Shown: one piece after another, positions 43,485 to 52,550 of the stretch
Layout: each line of letters starts with the position of its first letter
Numbering within the stretch: position 1 is the stretch's first letter
Source of the DNA: Psychrobacillus sp044762745
Lineage (GTDB): Bacteria; Bacillota; Bacilli; Bacillales_A; Planococcaceae
Direction: 5' to 3'
Length of the DNA stretch: 64,000 nucleotides
Assembly (NCBI RefSeq): GCF_044762745.1
Contig: NZ_JBIWEX010000011.1
Span: forward strand, 1-64,000
Notes under the pieces: model-generated
Told to the model about the DNA's origin: nothing
Databases searched by the model: none
The model's input: only the letters and a program-made list of their open reading frames with translations
Program-made: the position numbers and the translations under genes

Positions 43485-44795
43485 TTAAGTTCTTGCGCGA
43501 GTAATGATGCGTATTGGAGTCCCTTCAAAATCAAAGGATTCGCGAATACGGTTTTCTAAAAAGCGCTCGTATGAGAAATGCATTAACTCCGGTTCGTTTA
43601 CAAACACAACAAAAGTCGGTGGTTTAATCGCCACTTGTGTTGCATAGTAAATACGTAATCTTTTTCCTTTATCGGTTGGAGCTGGATTACGTGCAACAGA
43701 ATCTTCAATTACTTCATTCAAGACAGAAGATTGAACGCGAAGTGAATGATTTTCGCTCACCCTGTTTATAATTGGAAACAAGTTATTAACACGTTGCTTT
43801 GTTTTTGCTGATACAAAAACAATTGGTGCATAATCTAAAAATTGGAAATGTTCACGAATAGATTTAGTCATTTCGTTCATCGTCTTATCGTCTTTTTCTA
43901 TTGCATCCCATTTATTCATCACAATGACAACTGCTTTACCGCCTTCATGGGCATATCCAGCAATTTTCTTATCTTGCTCTTGGATACCTTCTTCTGCGTT
44001 TAGTACGACTAATACAACGTCTGAACGTTCGATCGCCTTTAAAGCACGAAGTACACTGTATTTCTCCGTTGTTTCGTATACTTTTCCTTTTTTACGCATT
44101 CCAGCTGTATCAATCATGACATACTCTTGCCCATCAAACGAATATTCTGTATCAATTGCATCTCGTGTTGTTCCAGCAATATCACTGACAATAACGCGTT
44201 CTTGTCCCAAAAATGAATTAATCAAAGAGGATTTCCCAACATTCGGTCTGCCGATTAAAGAGAATTTAATGACTTCTTCACCGTATTCTTGATCTTCAAC
44301 ATCTGGGAAGTTTTTCGCTACTTCATCTAGTAAATCTCCTAGTCCTAATCCGTGAGATCCTGAAATAGGGAATGGTTCGCCCATTCCTAGTGCATAGAAA
44401 TCATAAATCATTTCACGCATATCCGGGTTATCAATTTTGTTTACTGCTAAAACGATTGGTTTTTTTGTTTTATACAAAATTTTAGCAACATACTCGTCCG
44501 CTGAAGTAATTCCTTCTCGTCCATTTGTTAAGAAGATGATGACATCTGCTTCGTCCATTGCGATTTCTGCTTGTTGTTTAATTTGCTCTAGAAAAGGTTC
44601 ATCGCTTAGTTCGATACCGCCTGTATCGATAATATTAAATTCATGTGTTAACCAATCGGCAGAACTATATATACGATCACGTGTAATACCTGGAATATCC
44701 TCCACGATAGATACACGTTCTCCTACGATTCGATTAAATATAGTCGATTTGCCGACATTTGGCCTACCAACGATTGCTACTACTGGTTTTGTCAT
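43485..44795 (-). CDS. der: Der (EngA), double GTPase for ribosome assembly
   Basis: Essential 50S assembly factor. The 436 residues have two consecutive G domains, each with its own P-loop (VGRPNVGKST near 10 and IGRPNVGKSS near 180), DTGG and DTAGM G3 motifs, NKID and NKWD G4 motifs, then a C-terminal KH-like domain. Length equals B. subtilis EngA. ATG at 44795 follows GAAGGATG. Confidence 0.98.
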   Translation of the reverse strand: MTKPVVAIVGRPNVGKSTIFNRIVGERVSIVEDIPGITRDRIYSSADWLTHEFNIIDTGGIELSDEPFLEQIKQQAEIAMDEADVIIFLTNGREGITSADEYVAKILYKTKKPIVLAVNKIDNPDMREMIYDFYALGMGEPFPISGSHGLGLGDLLDEVAKNFPDVEDQEYGEEVIKFSLIGRPNVGKSSLINSFLGQERVIVSDIAGTTRDAIDTEYSFDGQEYVMIDTAGMRKKGKVYETTEKYSVLRALKAIERSDVVLVVLNAEEGIQEQDKKIAGYAHEGGKAVVIVMNKWDAIEKDDKTMNEMTKSIREHFQFLDYAPIVFVSAKTKQRVNNLFPIINRVSENHSLRVQSSVLNEVIEDSVARNPAPTDKGKRLRIYYATQVAIKPPTFVVFVNEPELMHFSYERFLENRIRESFDFEGTPIRIITRART

Positions 44796-44841
44796 TACTT
44801 TTTCATCCTTCCAACTTCGTCTATTTTGTATTATACAACAA

Positions 44842-44884
44842 AAAGACAAAAGCAGGCGACTTCTTTGTCGAAGTCACCTGCTTT
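44842..44884 (-). terminator. Terminator of rpsA
   Basis: AAAGCAGGcGACTTC (44848-44862) pairs with GAAGTCaCCTGCTTT (44870-44884) with one mismatch, followed on the minus strand by TTTTTGTTG. It lies 20 bp beyond the rpsA stop and so separates it from der. Confidence 0.88.
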
Positions 44885-44904
44885 GTGATACTTTTAGACT
44901 AATT

Positions 44905-46047
44905 TTATTTCGTAAAGTCCTTAAGCTTGTCCCCTAGTACGTCGCTAATGGAGAATCCTCTTGATTCCTCTGGTAACTGATAATCCGCTAAATTGAATGC
45001 TTCTTCGTTTTCGACTAACTCTTTAATACTTAAGGACAATCTTTTTTCGCTACTATTTACTTCTAATACTTTTACTTGTACTTCTTCGCCTTCTTTTAAC
45101 ACTTCTTGTGGTGAACCGATATGCTTGTGGGAGATTTGTGAAATATGCACAAGCCCTTCTACTCCTGGAAGTACTTCTACAAATGCACCATAAGAAACAA
45201 GTCGTTTTACTTTACCTGTTAAAATAGTTCCTTTTGCAGCTTTTTCTTCGATTGCATCCCAAGGTCCAGGCAATGTATCTTTAATCGATAGTGAAATTCT
45301 TTCCGCATCACGGTCGATCGATAATACTTTTACTCTCACTTGCTGCCCTTCTTTTAAAACGTCCGCAACATTATCTAAATGCTCGTACGACACTTGTGAA
45401 ATGTGAACAAGCCCGTCTACTCCGCCGATATCAACAAATGCACCAAAGGACGCTAAGCGTTGAACCTTACCATCTAATACGTCACCCGGCTGGATAGAAT
45501 CTAATGTTTTTTGTTTATTAACCGATTTTTCATCTTCCACTACTGCTTTATGGGAGAGGATTAAGCGATTTTTGTCTTTTTCTAATTCTACAATTTTAAA
45601 GGTTAACACTTTCCCTTTATAATCATCAAATGATTCAACGAAATGGTCCTCAATTAAAGATGCAGGGATAAATCCACGCACTCCTAAATCGACTACTAAT
45701 CCGCCCTTTACAACTTCTTTTACTTCGGTTTCAATAACTTCTCCCGATTGGAATTGCTTTTCAAGCTGTTCCCATGCTTTTTCAGCATCTACTTTTCGTT
45801 TGGAAAGTACAAAATTAGCTTCTTCCACTTTTGTAATCATTAGTTCCAGTTCATCACCGATGGAAACGGCGTCGGATGCTTTTTCAATATGCAAGCTAGA
45901 TAGTTCACTTATAGGAACGATGCCATCAAAAGGTGCACCTTCAACTGATACGATTGCCGATTTTTCATCTACTTGCGCAACCGTTGCTTTTACTAGATCT
46001 CCCTCTTTAAACTCATGTGTGTCATTTAAGTTCATTTCTTCTGACAT
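44905..46047 (-). CDS. rpsA: S1-domain RNA-binding protein (ribosomal S1-like)
   Basis: A 380-residue protein with four S1 RNA-binding domains (about 15-85, 100-170, 185-255 and 270-340), shown by repeats such as GIVPISEL, GLVHISQVSYEHLDN and GLVHISQISHKHIGS. It matches B. subtilis YpfD. Low-GC Firmicutes have this short form rather than the six-domain S1; whether it acts on the ribosome is uncertain. ATG at 46047 follows AAGGAGG. Confidence 0.95.
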   Translation of the reverse strand: MSEEMNLNDTHEFKEGDLVKATVAQVDEKSAIVSVEGAPFDGIVPISELSSLHIEKASDAVSIGDELELMITKVEEANFVLSKRKVDAEKAWEQLEKQFQSGEVIETEVKEVVKGGLVVDLGVRGFIPASLIEDHFVESFDDYKGKVLTFKIVELEKDKNRLILSHKAVVEDEKSVNKQKTLDSIQPGDVLDGKVQRLASFGAFVDIGGVDGLVHISQVSYEHLDNVADVLKEGQQVRVKVLSIDRDAERISLSIKDTLPGPWDAIEEKAAKGTILTGKVKRLVSYGAFVEVLPGVEGLVHISQISHKHIGSPQEVLKEGEEVQVKVLEVNSSEKRLSLSIKELVENEEAFNLADYQLPEESRGFSISDVLGDKLKDFTK

Positions 46048-46140
46048 ATGATATTCCTCCTTCACAACGTCTCTTATCTATTTTATGCGAACTAGCACAG
46101 AAATACAAAAAGAAGCACTTTAGAAATGGAAAAAGTCTAA

Positions 46141-46728
46141 TTATTTCGTTTTATATTGTTCCAGTAATTCTGCAATATGAGCCATAATGACTTCTGTCAC
46201 TTCCTCAGCGGATGCTTTTCTATCACGGTATGGCTGCATATCAATCACATCCCCATACACTACTTTTAGACGCTTAAAACGCTTATAAGGTCCAATAATG
46301 GCACAAGGAACAACATCCGCATCTCCTCTTAACGCAAAAAATCCTGCTCCACTGAATCCTTTACCTAGTTGTCCATCTCTACTTCTCGTCCCCTCTGGGA
46401 AAAGACCAACTACTTCTCCGTCTTTTAAGAGTTTAATAGCCCGGCGAAGCGCATCCCGGTCACTCATCCCTCTCTTGACAGGAAATGCACGGACACCTGG
46501 TAATATGCTTTTTAAAATCGGCAAGTTGAACAATTCTTCCTTTGCCATAAAATTTACTGGTCTTGGAGCATTTATTCCAACAACCGGAGGATCTAAATTA
46601 TCGATATGATTACTACATAATAAAATGCCTCCCTCTTTCGGAAATTTGTCAGCTCCAATAACTTCAAATCTGTAAATTGGTTTTAGAATGCCATAAACAA
46701 CTGTTTTTGCAAAGGAATAAAGATACAT
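46141..46728 (-). CDS. plsC: 1-acylglycerol-3-phosphate O-acyltransferase
   Basis: Adds the second acyl chain to lysophosphatidic acid on the cytosolic membrane face. The 195 residues carry the acyltransferase box NHIDNLDPP (Hx4D) and LFPEGTRSRDGQLG. The N-terminus is hydrophobic. ATG at 46728 lies one base after the cmk stop, with AAAGGATGG inside cmk; an upstream extension in the same frame lacks a site. Confidence 0.93.
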   Translation of the reverse strand: MYLYSFAKTVVYGILKPIYRFEVIGADKFPKEGGILLCSNHIDNLDPPVVGINAPRPVNFMAKEELFNLPILKSILPGVRAFPVKRGMSDRDALRRAIKLLKDGEVVGLFPEGTRSRDGQLGKGFSGAGFFALRGDADVVPCAIIGPYKRFKRLKVVYGDVIDMQPYRDRKASAEEVTEVIMAHIAELLEQYKTK

Positions 46729-46729
46729 T

Positions 46730-47404
46730 TTACACCATCCTTTCTTTTGCGAGCTGCATAATTTGTTCAGATACTTCTTCAATAGAAAGAGAGGTTGTAT
46801 CGATATAGATCGCATCTTCTGCTTGCGTTAACGGTGATGCTTCTCGCTCACTATCCAGTTTATCTCGAAGGGCGATCTCTTCTATTAATTCGTCTAAGCT
46901 TGTATGAATACCTCTTTTTTGGTTTTCCAAATATCTTCTGTTTGCTCGTTCTTCCACACTTGCCGACATGAAAATTTTCAGTTGTGCATTCGTTAATACA
47001 TGTGTTCCAATATCTCTGCCATCCATAACAATGCCGCCATTTTTTCCCATGTTCACTTGCCTTTTGACCATTTCTTCACGTAAGTTTGCATGTGCAGCGA
47101 CTGCTGATACGGAACTTGTGACTTCTTTTGAACGAATTTCTTCTGTTACTTCTACGTTGTCTAAAAATACTAGTTGTCCTTTTGGAGAAGGTTTTAACTC
47201 GATTACAGTGTCGTGTAATAAGTTCGTTAATTTTTCCCCGTCTTGCAAATCTATGTTTAAGCGAATTGCTTTATACGTAATTGCGCGATACATTGCACCT
47301 GTATCGACATATGTATACCCTAATAATTCTGCTGTTTGTTTAGCTATTGTGCTTTTTCCGGCAGCTGCCGGCCCATCGATTGCGATTTGTATTTTCTTTT
47401 TCAT
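46730..47404 (-). CDS. cmk: Cytidylate kinase
   Basis: Phosphorylates CMP and dCMP. The 224 residues show the P-loop IDGPAAAGKST, DTGAMYRAITY, MDGRDIGTHVL and RRYLENQKRG lid. Starts MKKKIQIAIDGPAAAGKS. It precedes plsC and rpsA as in B. subtilis (cmk-ypfD). Confidence 0.98.
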   Translation of the reverse strand: MKKKIQIAIDGPAAAGKSTIAKQTAELLGYTYVDTGAMYRAITYKAIRLNIDLQDGEKLTNLLHDTVIELKPSPKGQLVFLDNVEVTEEIRSKEVTSSVSAVAAHANLREEMVKRQVNMGKNGGIVMDGRDIGTHVLTNAQLKIFMSASVEERANRRYLENQKRGIHTSLDELIEEIALRDKLDSEREASPLTQAEDAIYIDTTSLSIEEVSEQIMQLAKERMV

Positions 47405-47447
47405 TCTTTTGCCTCCACTCTATTCGAATCTATTTTAACATACAACT

Positions 47448-47670
47448 TGAAAAGCGTAAGCGCCTATGTCTGCCCCGACAGGCAAATGAGGCGGGAAGGC
47501 ATCCTAAGTGTGCCACATCCTGTGGCAACGGATGCATGACCCGCATCGTGCTGACCCAGGAGGCATCTCCTTAGCCACCACAGCTTTTTAACATTTGACC
47601 CCGAGGGTAGCATTCTTCTGCGACGAGCTGTGCGCAGGAGCAAGGAGCTGAAGCTAGATCGATACTATGT
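47448..47670. repeat. Second short intergenic repeat family, copy 2, with GC-rich inverted segments
   Basis: The left part (47448-47560) has GC-rich palindromes (TCTGCCCCGACAGGCA, GTGCCACATCCTGTGGCA). The right part (47622-47668) matches 20021-20075 almost exactly. The TTGCCCCGACAGACA at 34523 is similar to the left part. Non-coding. Confidence 0.7.
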
Positions 47671-47694
47671 AAGATATTTTTTTAGGAAAGCGCA

Positions 47695-47775
47695 ATTATC
47701 AACTAAGGGTATCTTGGTGTCCGCTTCTTTGATTTTCACTTCTAGCGGACGCTTTCCGCTTCAATCAACATTAAA
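47695..47775. repeat. Short diverged fragment of the dispersed element
   Basis: TTCACTTCTAGCGGACGCTTTCCGCTTCAATCAAC resembles the GGCGGACGCTTTCC and TTCCGCTTCAATCAA segments at 40738 and 52600. The gap 47405-47897 contains only this, the preceding repeat and the motI terminator. Confidence 0.5.
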
Positions 47776-47869
47776 TGCAATTTTCTATTTCACAATTTTT
47801 TTATAATATAAACACACTTCATTAATATTATGTGAAAAGTTGTCTATATGTAAGACTCATGACTTCTCA

Positions 47870-47896
47870 AAGAAAAAAAGCCTGTTTATACAGACT
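47870..47896 (-). terminator. Terminator of motI
   Basis: AGTCTG (47896-47891) pairs with CAGGCT (47884-47879) around TATAAA, followed by seven T on the minus strand. It starts immediately after the motI stop. The stem is short (6 bp) but the U run is strong. Confidence 0.7.
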
Positions 47897-47897
47897 T

Positions 47898-48545
47898 TTA
47901 GTCCTTGCTTTTTTTCCTTAGAAATACTTGTCGTTCGAAACAATAACGGACAATATGTTGCTTATCCACTTCATCCGTATCCGAAAATTGCAATGATGCC
48001 AAAGTGATAGAATCCCTTTGCCAGATTCGAACCACTTGAGCAGTTGTCGATACGTATTTAATATCCCCATTATTAAACGCAAGTGGGATCAATAAAGAAA
48101 CTTCATCATCTGCGTTAAATTTCACAGGACGATTTAATACAACAGCGGTCCCCCCGGCACTAATATCATCGGTTACAAATTGATACTTTTCGTCTTGAAA
48201 TTGTACCGATATATCGAGCGTAGCGACTACTCGGACAAAATCTCTGCGCTGTATTTTGATAATTTCTGCATCTCCTGGAAAGGAAAGTTTAACCATCGGG
48301 ATTTGCCCTTTTCTTTTGCCTAAAACTTCTGTTTGAAATGCAAAAGCTGCCTTTGATTCTTCAGTGTATGAAACGCGAAGCTGTGTCCCGTCCATTAGAA
48401 AAACGGTTCGATTGGAAATTGTATCTACTGGATAATCTACATAAATCGCATGATCATCTGCATCCACAATTTTGCAACGATACTTTTCCGCATTTTCCGA
48501 AACGGTTGGCTCTAAAGTGAGAACTGTCCCAAGTTTAATATTCAT
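47898..48545 (-). CDS. motI: PilZ-domain c-di-GMP receptor, flagellar brake (MotI/YpfA-like)
   Basis: A 215-residue protein with an N-terminal YcgR-type domain and a C-terminal PilZ domain. The c-di-GMP motifs are visible: RRDFVRV (RxxxR) near 103 and DDISAGG (D/NxSxxG) near 140. The B. subtilis orthologue YpfA (DgrA/MotI) binds c-di-GMP and disengages the flagellar stator. ATG at 48545 has GAGGG six bases upstream; TTG at 48551 would sit on it. It follows ypeB as in B. subtilis. Confidence 0.92.
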   Translation of the reverse strand: MNIKLGTVLTLEPTVSENAEKYRCKIVDADDHAIYVDYPVDTISNRTVFLMDGTQLRVSYTEESKAAFAFQTEVLGKRKGQIPMVKLSFPGDAEIIKIQRRDFVRVVATLDISVQFQDEKYQFVTDDISAGGTAVVLNRPVKFNADDEVSLLIPLAFNNGDIKYVSTTAQVVRIWQRDSITLASLQFSDTDEVDKQHIVRYCFERQVFLRKKSKD

Positions 48546-48556
48546 AAGCAACCCTC

Positions 48557-48592
48557 TTTAAGTGTCATAATATATTTATTATGACACTTAAA
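48557..48592. promoter_or_regulatory. 15-bp inverted repeat before motI
   Basis: TTTAAGTGTCATAAT (48557-48571) and ATTATGACACTTAAA (48578-48592) are exact inverted repeats with a 6-bp centre. It lies 27 bp after the ypeB stop and abuts the motI ribosome-binding site, so it is either the ypeB terminator (but without a T run) or an operator/RNA hairpin controlling motI. Confidence 0.55.
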
Positions 48593-48619
48593 AGGACTTA
48601 TTTCTATCAAAATTTATTC

Positions 48620-49903
48620 TTACGGTAGTTTTTCCGTGTGTAATATCTCATGTGTTTCCGTATCAATATATGTTTTGTGTGTGCCAATTGAATCATTTCT
48701 TGTTAACACTTCATAGGCAAGACGTTGCTGTAACTCTCTATTTTCTACATAAGCTAACCTTTCTTCTTCGATTGTAAAATCACCTGAGAATATTTCCTTA
48801 TAATCTATGGGCACAACTTTTTGTTCCCCAATGTTTTCTTTTTGAATATATTCCATCGCATTCAAGCCTAAAAGCTCCCCATTATCTTTTGCGATTTTCA
48901 GATGCATGCCGTCCGCGTATATCAGTGCATCGTTATTTGGATCAATACGCGCATAAGCTAAATGCCAGGCTATATTGTTCTCTCGAAACTCCACCAATTC
49001 CGTATCTGTATAGCCGAAAGATTTCATATAAGTACTAGCTTTTTCTTTCATCTTTTCTGCACTGATTGCCGTTTTATCAAAAGGTCGCTCCAATAAATAA
49101 GAGAGCAAATGACCACCTTTTTTTGTAAAATCAGCATATCCGATTCGTATCCCTTTATGAAATTGAACGTGGTAGAAAGGGTACGGAGCATCTTTGGAAC
49201 TTTCTGTTATATGAATCGTTGCACCTTGAAGCTCTGGAAATGACCGGAAGAATTTTTGTTTCACCTGCTCCACGGTTACTTCGGCGTCCTTAATATTTTG
49301 CAAATCTTTCTTTTTTTGTTTGTCCGTTTCACTTGCTGTCATAGGAAAGTCACTTTCTGTATAAGCTTTTACTGAATCCCCAAGCGTTTTCCAGTTTTTT
49401 TCGTTATCTTTATTTGCTTTATTGTTCACAAAGGAAGTAACGATATAATCTTTATTGCCACCATTTCTATTCGTAAAAGCCCATTGATCAGATAGCGATA
49501 TTAAATTTTCTCTCGCACCTTTCATATTTTTTTGCCATTCCTCGACCGATATTTTTCCGTCTTTCACGAGGGAAGCACTATTTCCAATTCGGTTTAAGTA
49601 ATTCATCCATACAGTGGAGGTTTCGTGATCTATTGGTAGAGCAGATATCGAATCGCGAACATCTGAAGAAAGTCTCCATACGTCTTCTAAAGGCTGATCG
49701 AGTACTTTTTTATCGTGGAAAAGCAAGGTTTGATCTATCGAATCACTTAGTTTAATTAATTTTTCGGATGCACTTGTTAATTGGTTGGAGTATTGATTTG
49801 CTAGGGCGGTTTCTAACCGAGTATTTTTAGATTGTACAGAAAAGTGGTACACAAGGAATATAGCTGCAGCAGTAACAACGATTACCCATGTAAATTTTTT
49901 CAT
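48620..49903 (-). CDS. ypeB: YpeB, spore germination protein needed for SleB
   Basis: A 427-residue protein with an N-terminal anchor (5-22) and three PepSY-type repeats in its C-terminal half (for example KFFRSFPELQGATIHITESS and KASTYMKSFGYTDTELVEFR). In spores YpeB stabilises and localises SleB in the inner membrane and cortex. It follows sleB by 9 bp. Slightly shorter than the B. subtilis protein. Confidence 0.95.
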   Translation of the reverse strand: MKKFTWVIVVTAAAIFLVYHFSVQSKNTRLETALANQYSNQLTSASEKLIKLSDSIDQTLLFHDKKVLDQPLEDVWRLSSDVRDSISALPIDHETSTVWMNYLNRIGNSASLVKDGKISVEEWQKNMKGARENLISLSDQWAFTNRNGGNKDYIVTSFVNNKANKDNEKNWKTLGDSVKAYTESDFPMTASETDKQKKKDLQNIKDAEVTVEQVKQKFFRSFPELQGATIHITESSKDAPYPFYHVQFHKGIRIGYADFTKKGGHLLSYLLERPFDKTAISAEKMKEKASTYMKSFGYTDTELVEFRENNIAWHLAYARIDPNNDALIYADGMHLKIAKDNGELLGLNAMEYIQKENIGEQKVVPIDYKEIFSGDFTIEEERLAYVENRELQQRLAYEVLTRNDSIGTHKTYIDTETHEILHTEKLP

Positions 49904-49912
49904 ATGATCTCC

Positions 49913-50701
49913 TTATGCACAAAAAATATGCTGTCCGATTGTTTTTATTTGTGGTCGCGACCAAATCCATTTACTTGTAGCGGTCTTCGGGTTAAAATAG
50001 TAAATCGCATTTTCTGTAGGATCCCATCCATTTAAAGCATCAAGTACCGCTTCTTTTGCACGTTCATTAGGCTCTAACCAAATTTGACCGTCGGCAACTG
50101 CGGTAAAAGCCAATGGTTGGAAGATTACCTCTGAAATTGTATTTGGAAAATCGGGATGCTCTACTCTATTTAAAATAACGGCAGCAACCGCCACTTGTCC
50201 TTCATAAGGTTCTCCCCTAGCTTCCCCGTATACGGCATTGGCAATGAGTTTTAAATCCTTTTCCGAATACTGCGGTGGAAGTTGCATATTTGTACTTTCG
50301 GCTTGTTTATTTTTCACTTGTTTTGCTAAATCCTGACCACCATAAGTAGTAAAACTATTTCCTTTTTTAATTTGTTCATGGACGAATTGTTTGTTGAACT
50401 CAGAAGCACTTACAAGCTTGTTTTTCGTTTCTTCTCCTAAAAGTCCATCGACTGGGAGTCCATATTTTTCTTGAAAGTTTCGCAGTGCCCAGTATGTGTT
50501 ATATCCAAACTTCCCATCTATTTGACTCGTGTAAAATCCAATGTATTGAAGTCTTGACTGTAATTCGATCACATCGTCTCCATACGCCCCACGTTCTACT
50601 ACTTGCGTGGAGAAAGCCTGTGTAGGTTGTTCTTCCTGTAAGAAAGCATAGCTCGCTACGCAAAATATTAAGCTAAATAAGATATACTTTAGTTGTTTCA
50701 A
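49913..50701 (-). CDS. sleB: SleB, spore-cortex lytic transglycosylase
   Basis: Germination enzyme that cuts muramic-delta-lactam cortex peptidoglycan. The 262 residues have a signal peptide (1-29), a peptidoglycan-binding domain (about 36-95, GAYGDDVIELQSRLQYIGFY) and the hydrolase_2 catalytic domain (about 145-262, with NAVYGEARGEPYEGQVAVAA, whose first Glu is catalytic, and NAIYYFNPKTATSKWIW). sleB-ypeB is the standard bicistronic forespore operon. Confidence 0.97.
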   Translation of the reverse strand: MKQLKYILFSLIFCVASYAFLQEEQPTQAFSTQVVERGAYGDDVIELQSRLQYIGFYTSQIDGKFGYNTYWALRNFQEKYGLPVDGLLGEETKNKLVSASEFNKQFVHEQIKKGNSFTTYGGQDLAKQVKNKQAESTNMQLPPQYSEKDLKLIANAVYGEARGEPYEGQVAVAAVILNRVEHPDFPNTISEVIFQPLAFTAVADGQIWLEPNERAKEAVLDALNGWDPTENAIYYFNPKTATSKWIWSRPQIKTIGQHIFCA

Positions 50702-50723
50702 ACGACATCTCTCCTTTTTTATT

Positions 50724-50752
50724 TAGCTTGGATAAAAAGCGCTTAAATATAC
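50724..50752 (-). promoter_or_regulatory. Candidate sigma-G promoter of sleB-ypeB
   Basis: GTATA (50752-50748), a 17-bp spacer and CAAGCTA (50730-50724) resemble the forespore sigma-G consensus (GHATR, then CATXHTA). It is 22 bp before the sleB start. Support is sequence similarity plus the known sigma-G control of sleB. Confidence 0.45.
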
Positions 50753-50780
50753 AAAAAAAAATCTAGCACGAGGCTAGATT
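50750..50780 (-). terminator. Terminator of prsW
   Basis: AATCTAGC (50760-50767) pairs with GCTAGATT (50773-50780) and is followed by ten T on the minus strand; the stem overlaps the prsW stop codon. Confidence 0.92.
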
Positions 50781-51463
50781 CTTTCTTTCATATAATATGG
50801 ATGCTGTTGCATTCTTCTATGACGCGATAAAACATGGGCTTTTTTCGCTTTAGATAAACCTAATAACCATAAAAATAACATGAAAGGTACGATTAATAGT
50901 AATTCCATTCCTTTAATAATTAAAATACTATTATAAATAGTATGCAAAATAAATGCAGCCAAAAAGGCATACGTAATTTCACTTTTTGCTTTTCTAGCAG
51001 AAAATTTCGCTCTTCCTAAATAATAGCCCATTACAACACCAAATAACGCATGGCTCGATACAGGTAATAGCGCGCGAATAAATGCCGCATCCATTCCAAA
51101 GTTTAGTAAAAATAATATATTTTCTACCGTCGCAAAACCGAGCGCAACACTTGCTCCATACAATATCCCATCATATGGGTCATCAAAATCTATATGTTTG
51201 TAAATAGCAATAACTAATATAAGCCATTTAAAAAATTCCTCCATAGCACTTGTAAGAAGCGCTTGATGAATAAATAAAGAAGAAAATAGCGCTTCCTCTT
51301 GAATAACGTGTTGGATAAATAATATTGGGAATGTTAATATGGCACCATATATAAAAGAATGTAATAATAATTTGGAAGGCTCTTTGGCGATTTCTTTACG
51401 TAAGTAGAAATAGCTTAAAAGTGCAAGTGCTGGCGCAATTGCAACGGAAAGCAGTATGAACAT
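50774..51463 (-). CDS. prsW: PrsW-family intramembrane glutamic protease
   Basis: A 229-residue protein with about seven transmembrane helices. The EE motif is SAMEEFFKWLIL near 72-80 and further conserved residues are in ATVENILFL and SSHALFGVVMGYY and FILHTIYN. In B. subtilis PrsW starts degradation of the anti-sigma factor RsiW; rsiW is not in this window, so that target is an inference. Divergent from ansA. Confidence 0.93.
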   Translation of the reverse strand: MFILLSVAIAPALALLSYFYLRKEIAKEPSKLLLHSFIYGAILTFPILFIQHVIQEEALFSSLFIHQALLTSAMEEFFKWLILVIAIYKHIDFDDPYDGILYGASVALGFATVENILFLLNFGMDAAFIRALLPVSSHALFGVVMGYYLGRAKFSARKAKSEITYAFLAAFILHTIYNSILIIKGMELLLIVPFMLFLWLLGLSKAKKAHVLSRHRRMQQHPYYMKERI

Positions 51464-51540
51464 AAGCGTACTCCTTCCATTAGATTATCTTTATTATACA
51501 ACTTTTTTTCGATAAATTGTAAAATTCCGGAGGTTTTATT

Positions 51541-52512
51541 ATGAAATCCATCTTACTAATTCATACAGGCGGAACTATTTCCATGCAAATACAAGCAGAT
51601 TCAGGTGCTGTTGTACCTACAGAAAATAATCCGCTTACGTTCGAAGCCGAAAAACTCAAACAATATGCTAATATTTTGGAAATAGAAGCGTTCAATTTAC
51701 CTTCTCCACATATTACACCGAAAGAAATGCTAATTTTGAAACAGTTAATCGAGCAATACATGGAGGAGCATTCTATTGAAGGTGTAGTAATCACGCATGG
51801 AACCGATACATTGGAGGAAACTGCTTACTTTTTAGATTTAACGATTGATACAACTATACCGATTGTGTTGACCGGTGCAATGCGGTCTTCTAACGAGATA
51901 GGATCGGACGGTCTATACAATTTAGTGTCCGCTGTACAAGTTGCTAGTTCGGATGCTGCAAAGGATAAAGGAGTTCTTGTCGTTTTAAATGATGAAATTC
52001 ATACTGCAGAGAATGTGACTAAAACGCATGCCAGTAATGTCAGCACATTTCAAAGCCCGCAATACGGACCTATTGGGTTTATTTCCAAATCGATTGTGCA
52101 TTTTCACCATTCGCCAAATCATCGGAATGTGCTTCCGATTCAACATATTTCCAAAAGGGTTGCACTTTTTAAAGTGTACGCGGGAATGGATCCTGATTTA
52201 TTAGCAGCATCTATCCAATTAGGATATGAAGGAATTGTGTTAGAAGGGTTGGGTCAAGGAAATGTTCCACCGAGCCTCGTTCCAATTATCGATGATATTT
52301 TGAAAAAAGACATACCGATTGTGCTCGTCTCTAGATGCTTTAACGGTATTGCGCAGGATGTATATGGCTATGTTGGTGGAGGAAAACGATTAAAAGAAGA
52401 AGGTGTACTGTTTGCGCATGGACTGAACGGTCAAAAGGCAAGACTAGCACTACTTATAGCACTCCATCACACCGATCCTAAAAACGCCATGAACAGTATT
52501 TTTTCTATCTAG
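51541..52512 (+). CDS. ansA: L-asparaginase
   Basis: Hydrolyses asparagine to aspartate and ammonia. The 323-residue type I enzyme shows LIHTGGTISM (first catalytic Thr), VVITHGTDTLEETAYF (second Thr-Asp) and VLTGAMRSSNEIGSDG. No signal peptide is present, so it is cytosolic. CGGAGG lies eight bases before ATG. It is transcribed away from prsW and followed by a repeat-filled gap. Confidence 0.95.
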   Translation: MKSILLIHTGGTISMQIQADSGAVVPTENNPLTFEAEKLKQYANILEIEAFNLPSPHITPKEMLILKQLIEQYMEEHSIEGVVITHGTDTLEETAYFLDLTIDTTIPIVLTGAMRSSNEIGSDGLYNLVSAVQVASSDAAKDKGVLVVLNDEIHTAENVTKTHASNVSTFQSPQYGPIGFISKSIVHFHHSPNHRNVLPIQHISKRVALFKVYAGMDPDLLAASIQLGYEGIVLEGLGQGNVPPSLVPIIDDILKKDIPIVLVSRCFNGIAQDVYGYVGGGKRLKEEGVLFAHGLNGQKARLALLIALHHTDPKNAMNSIFSI

Positions 52513-52550
52513 GAAATAAAAAACTTTCATTATAACGGATAATTTACTCT

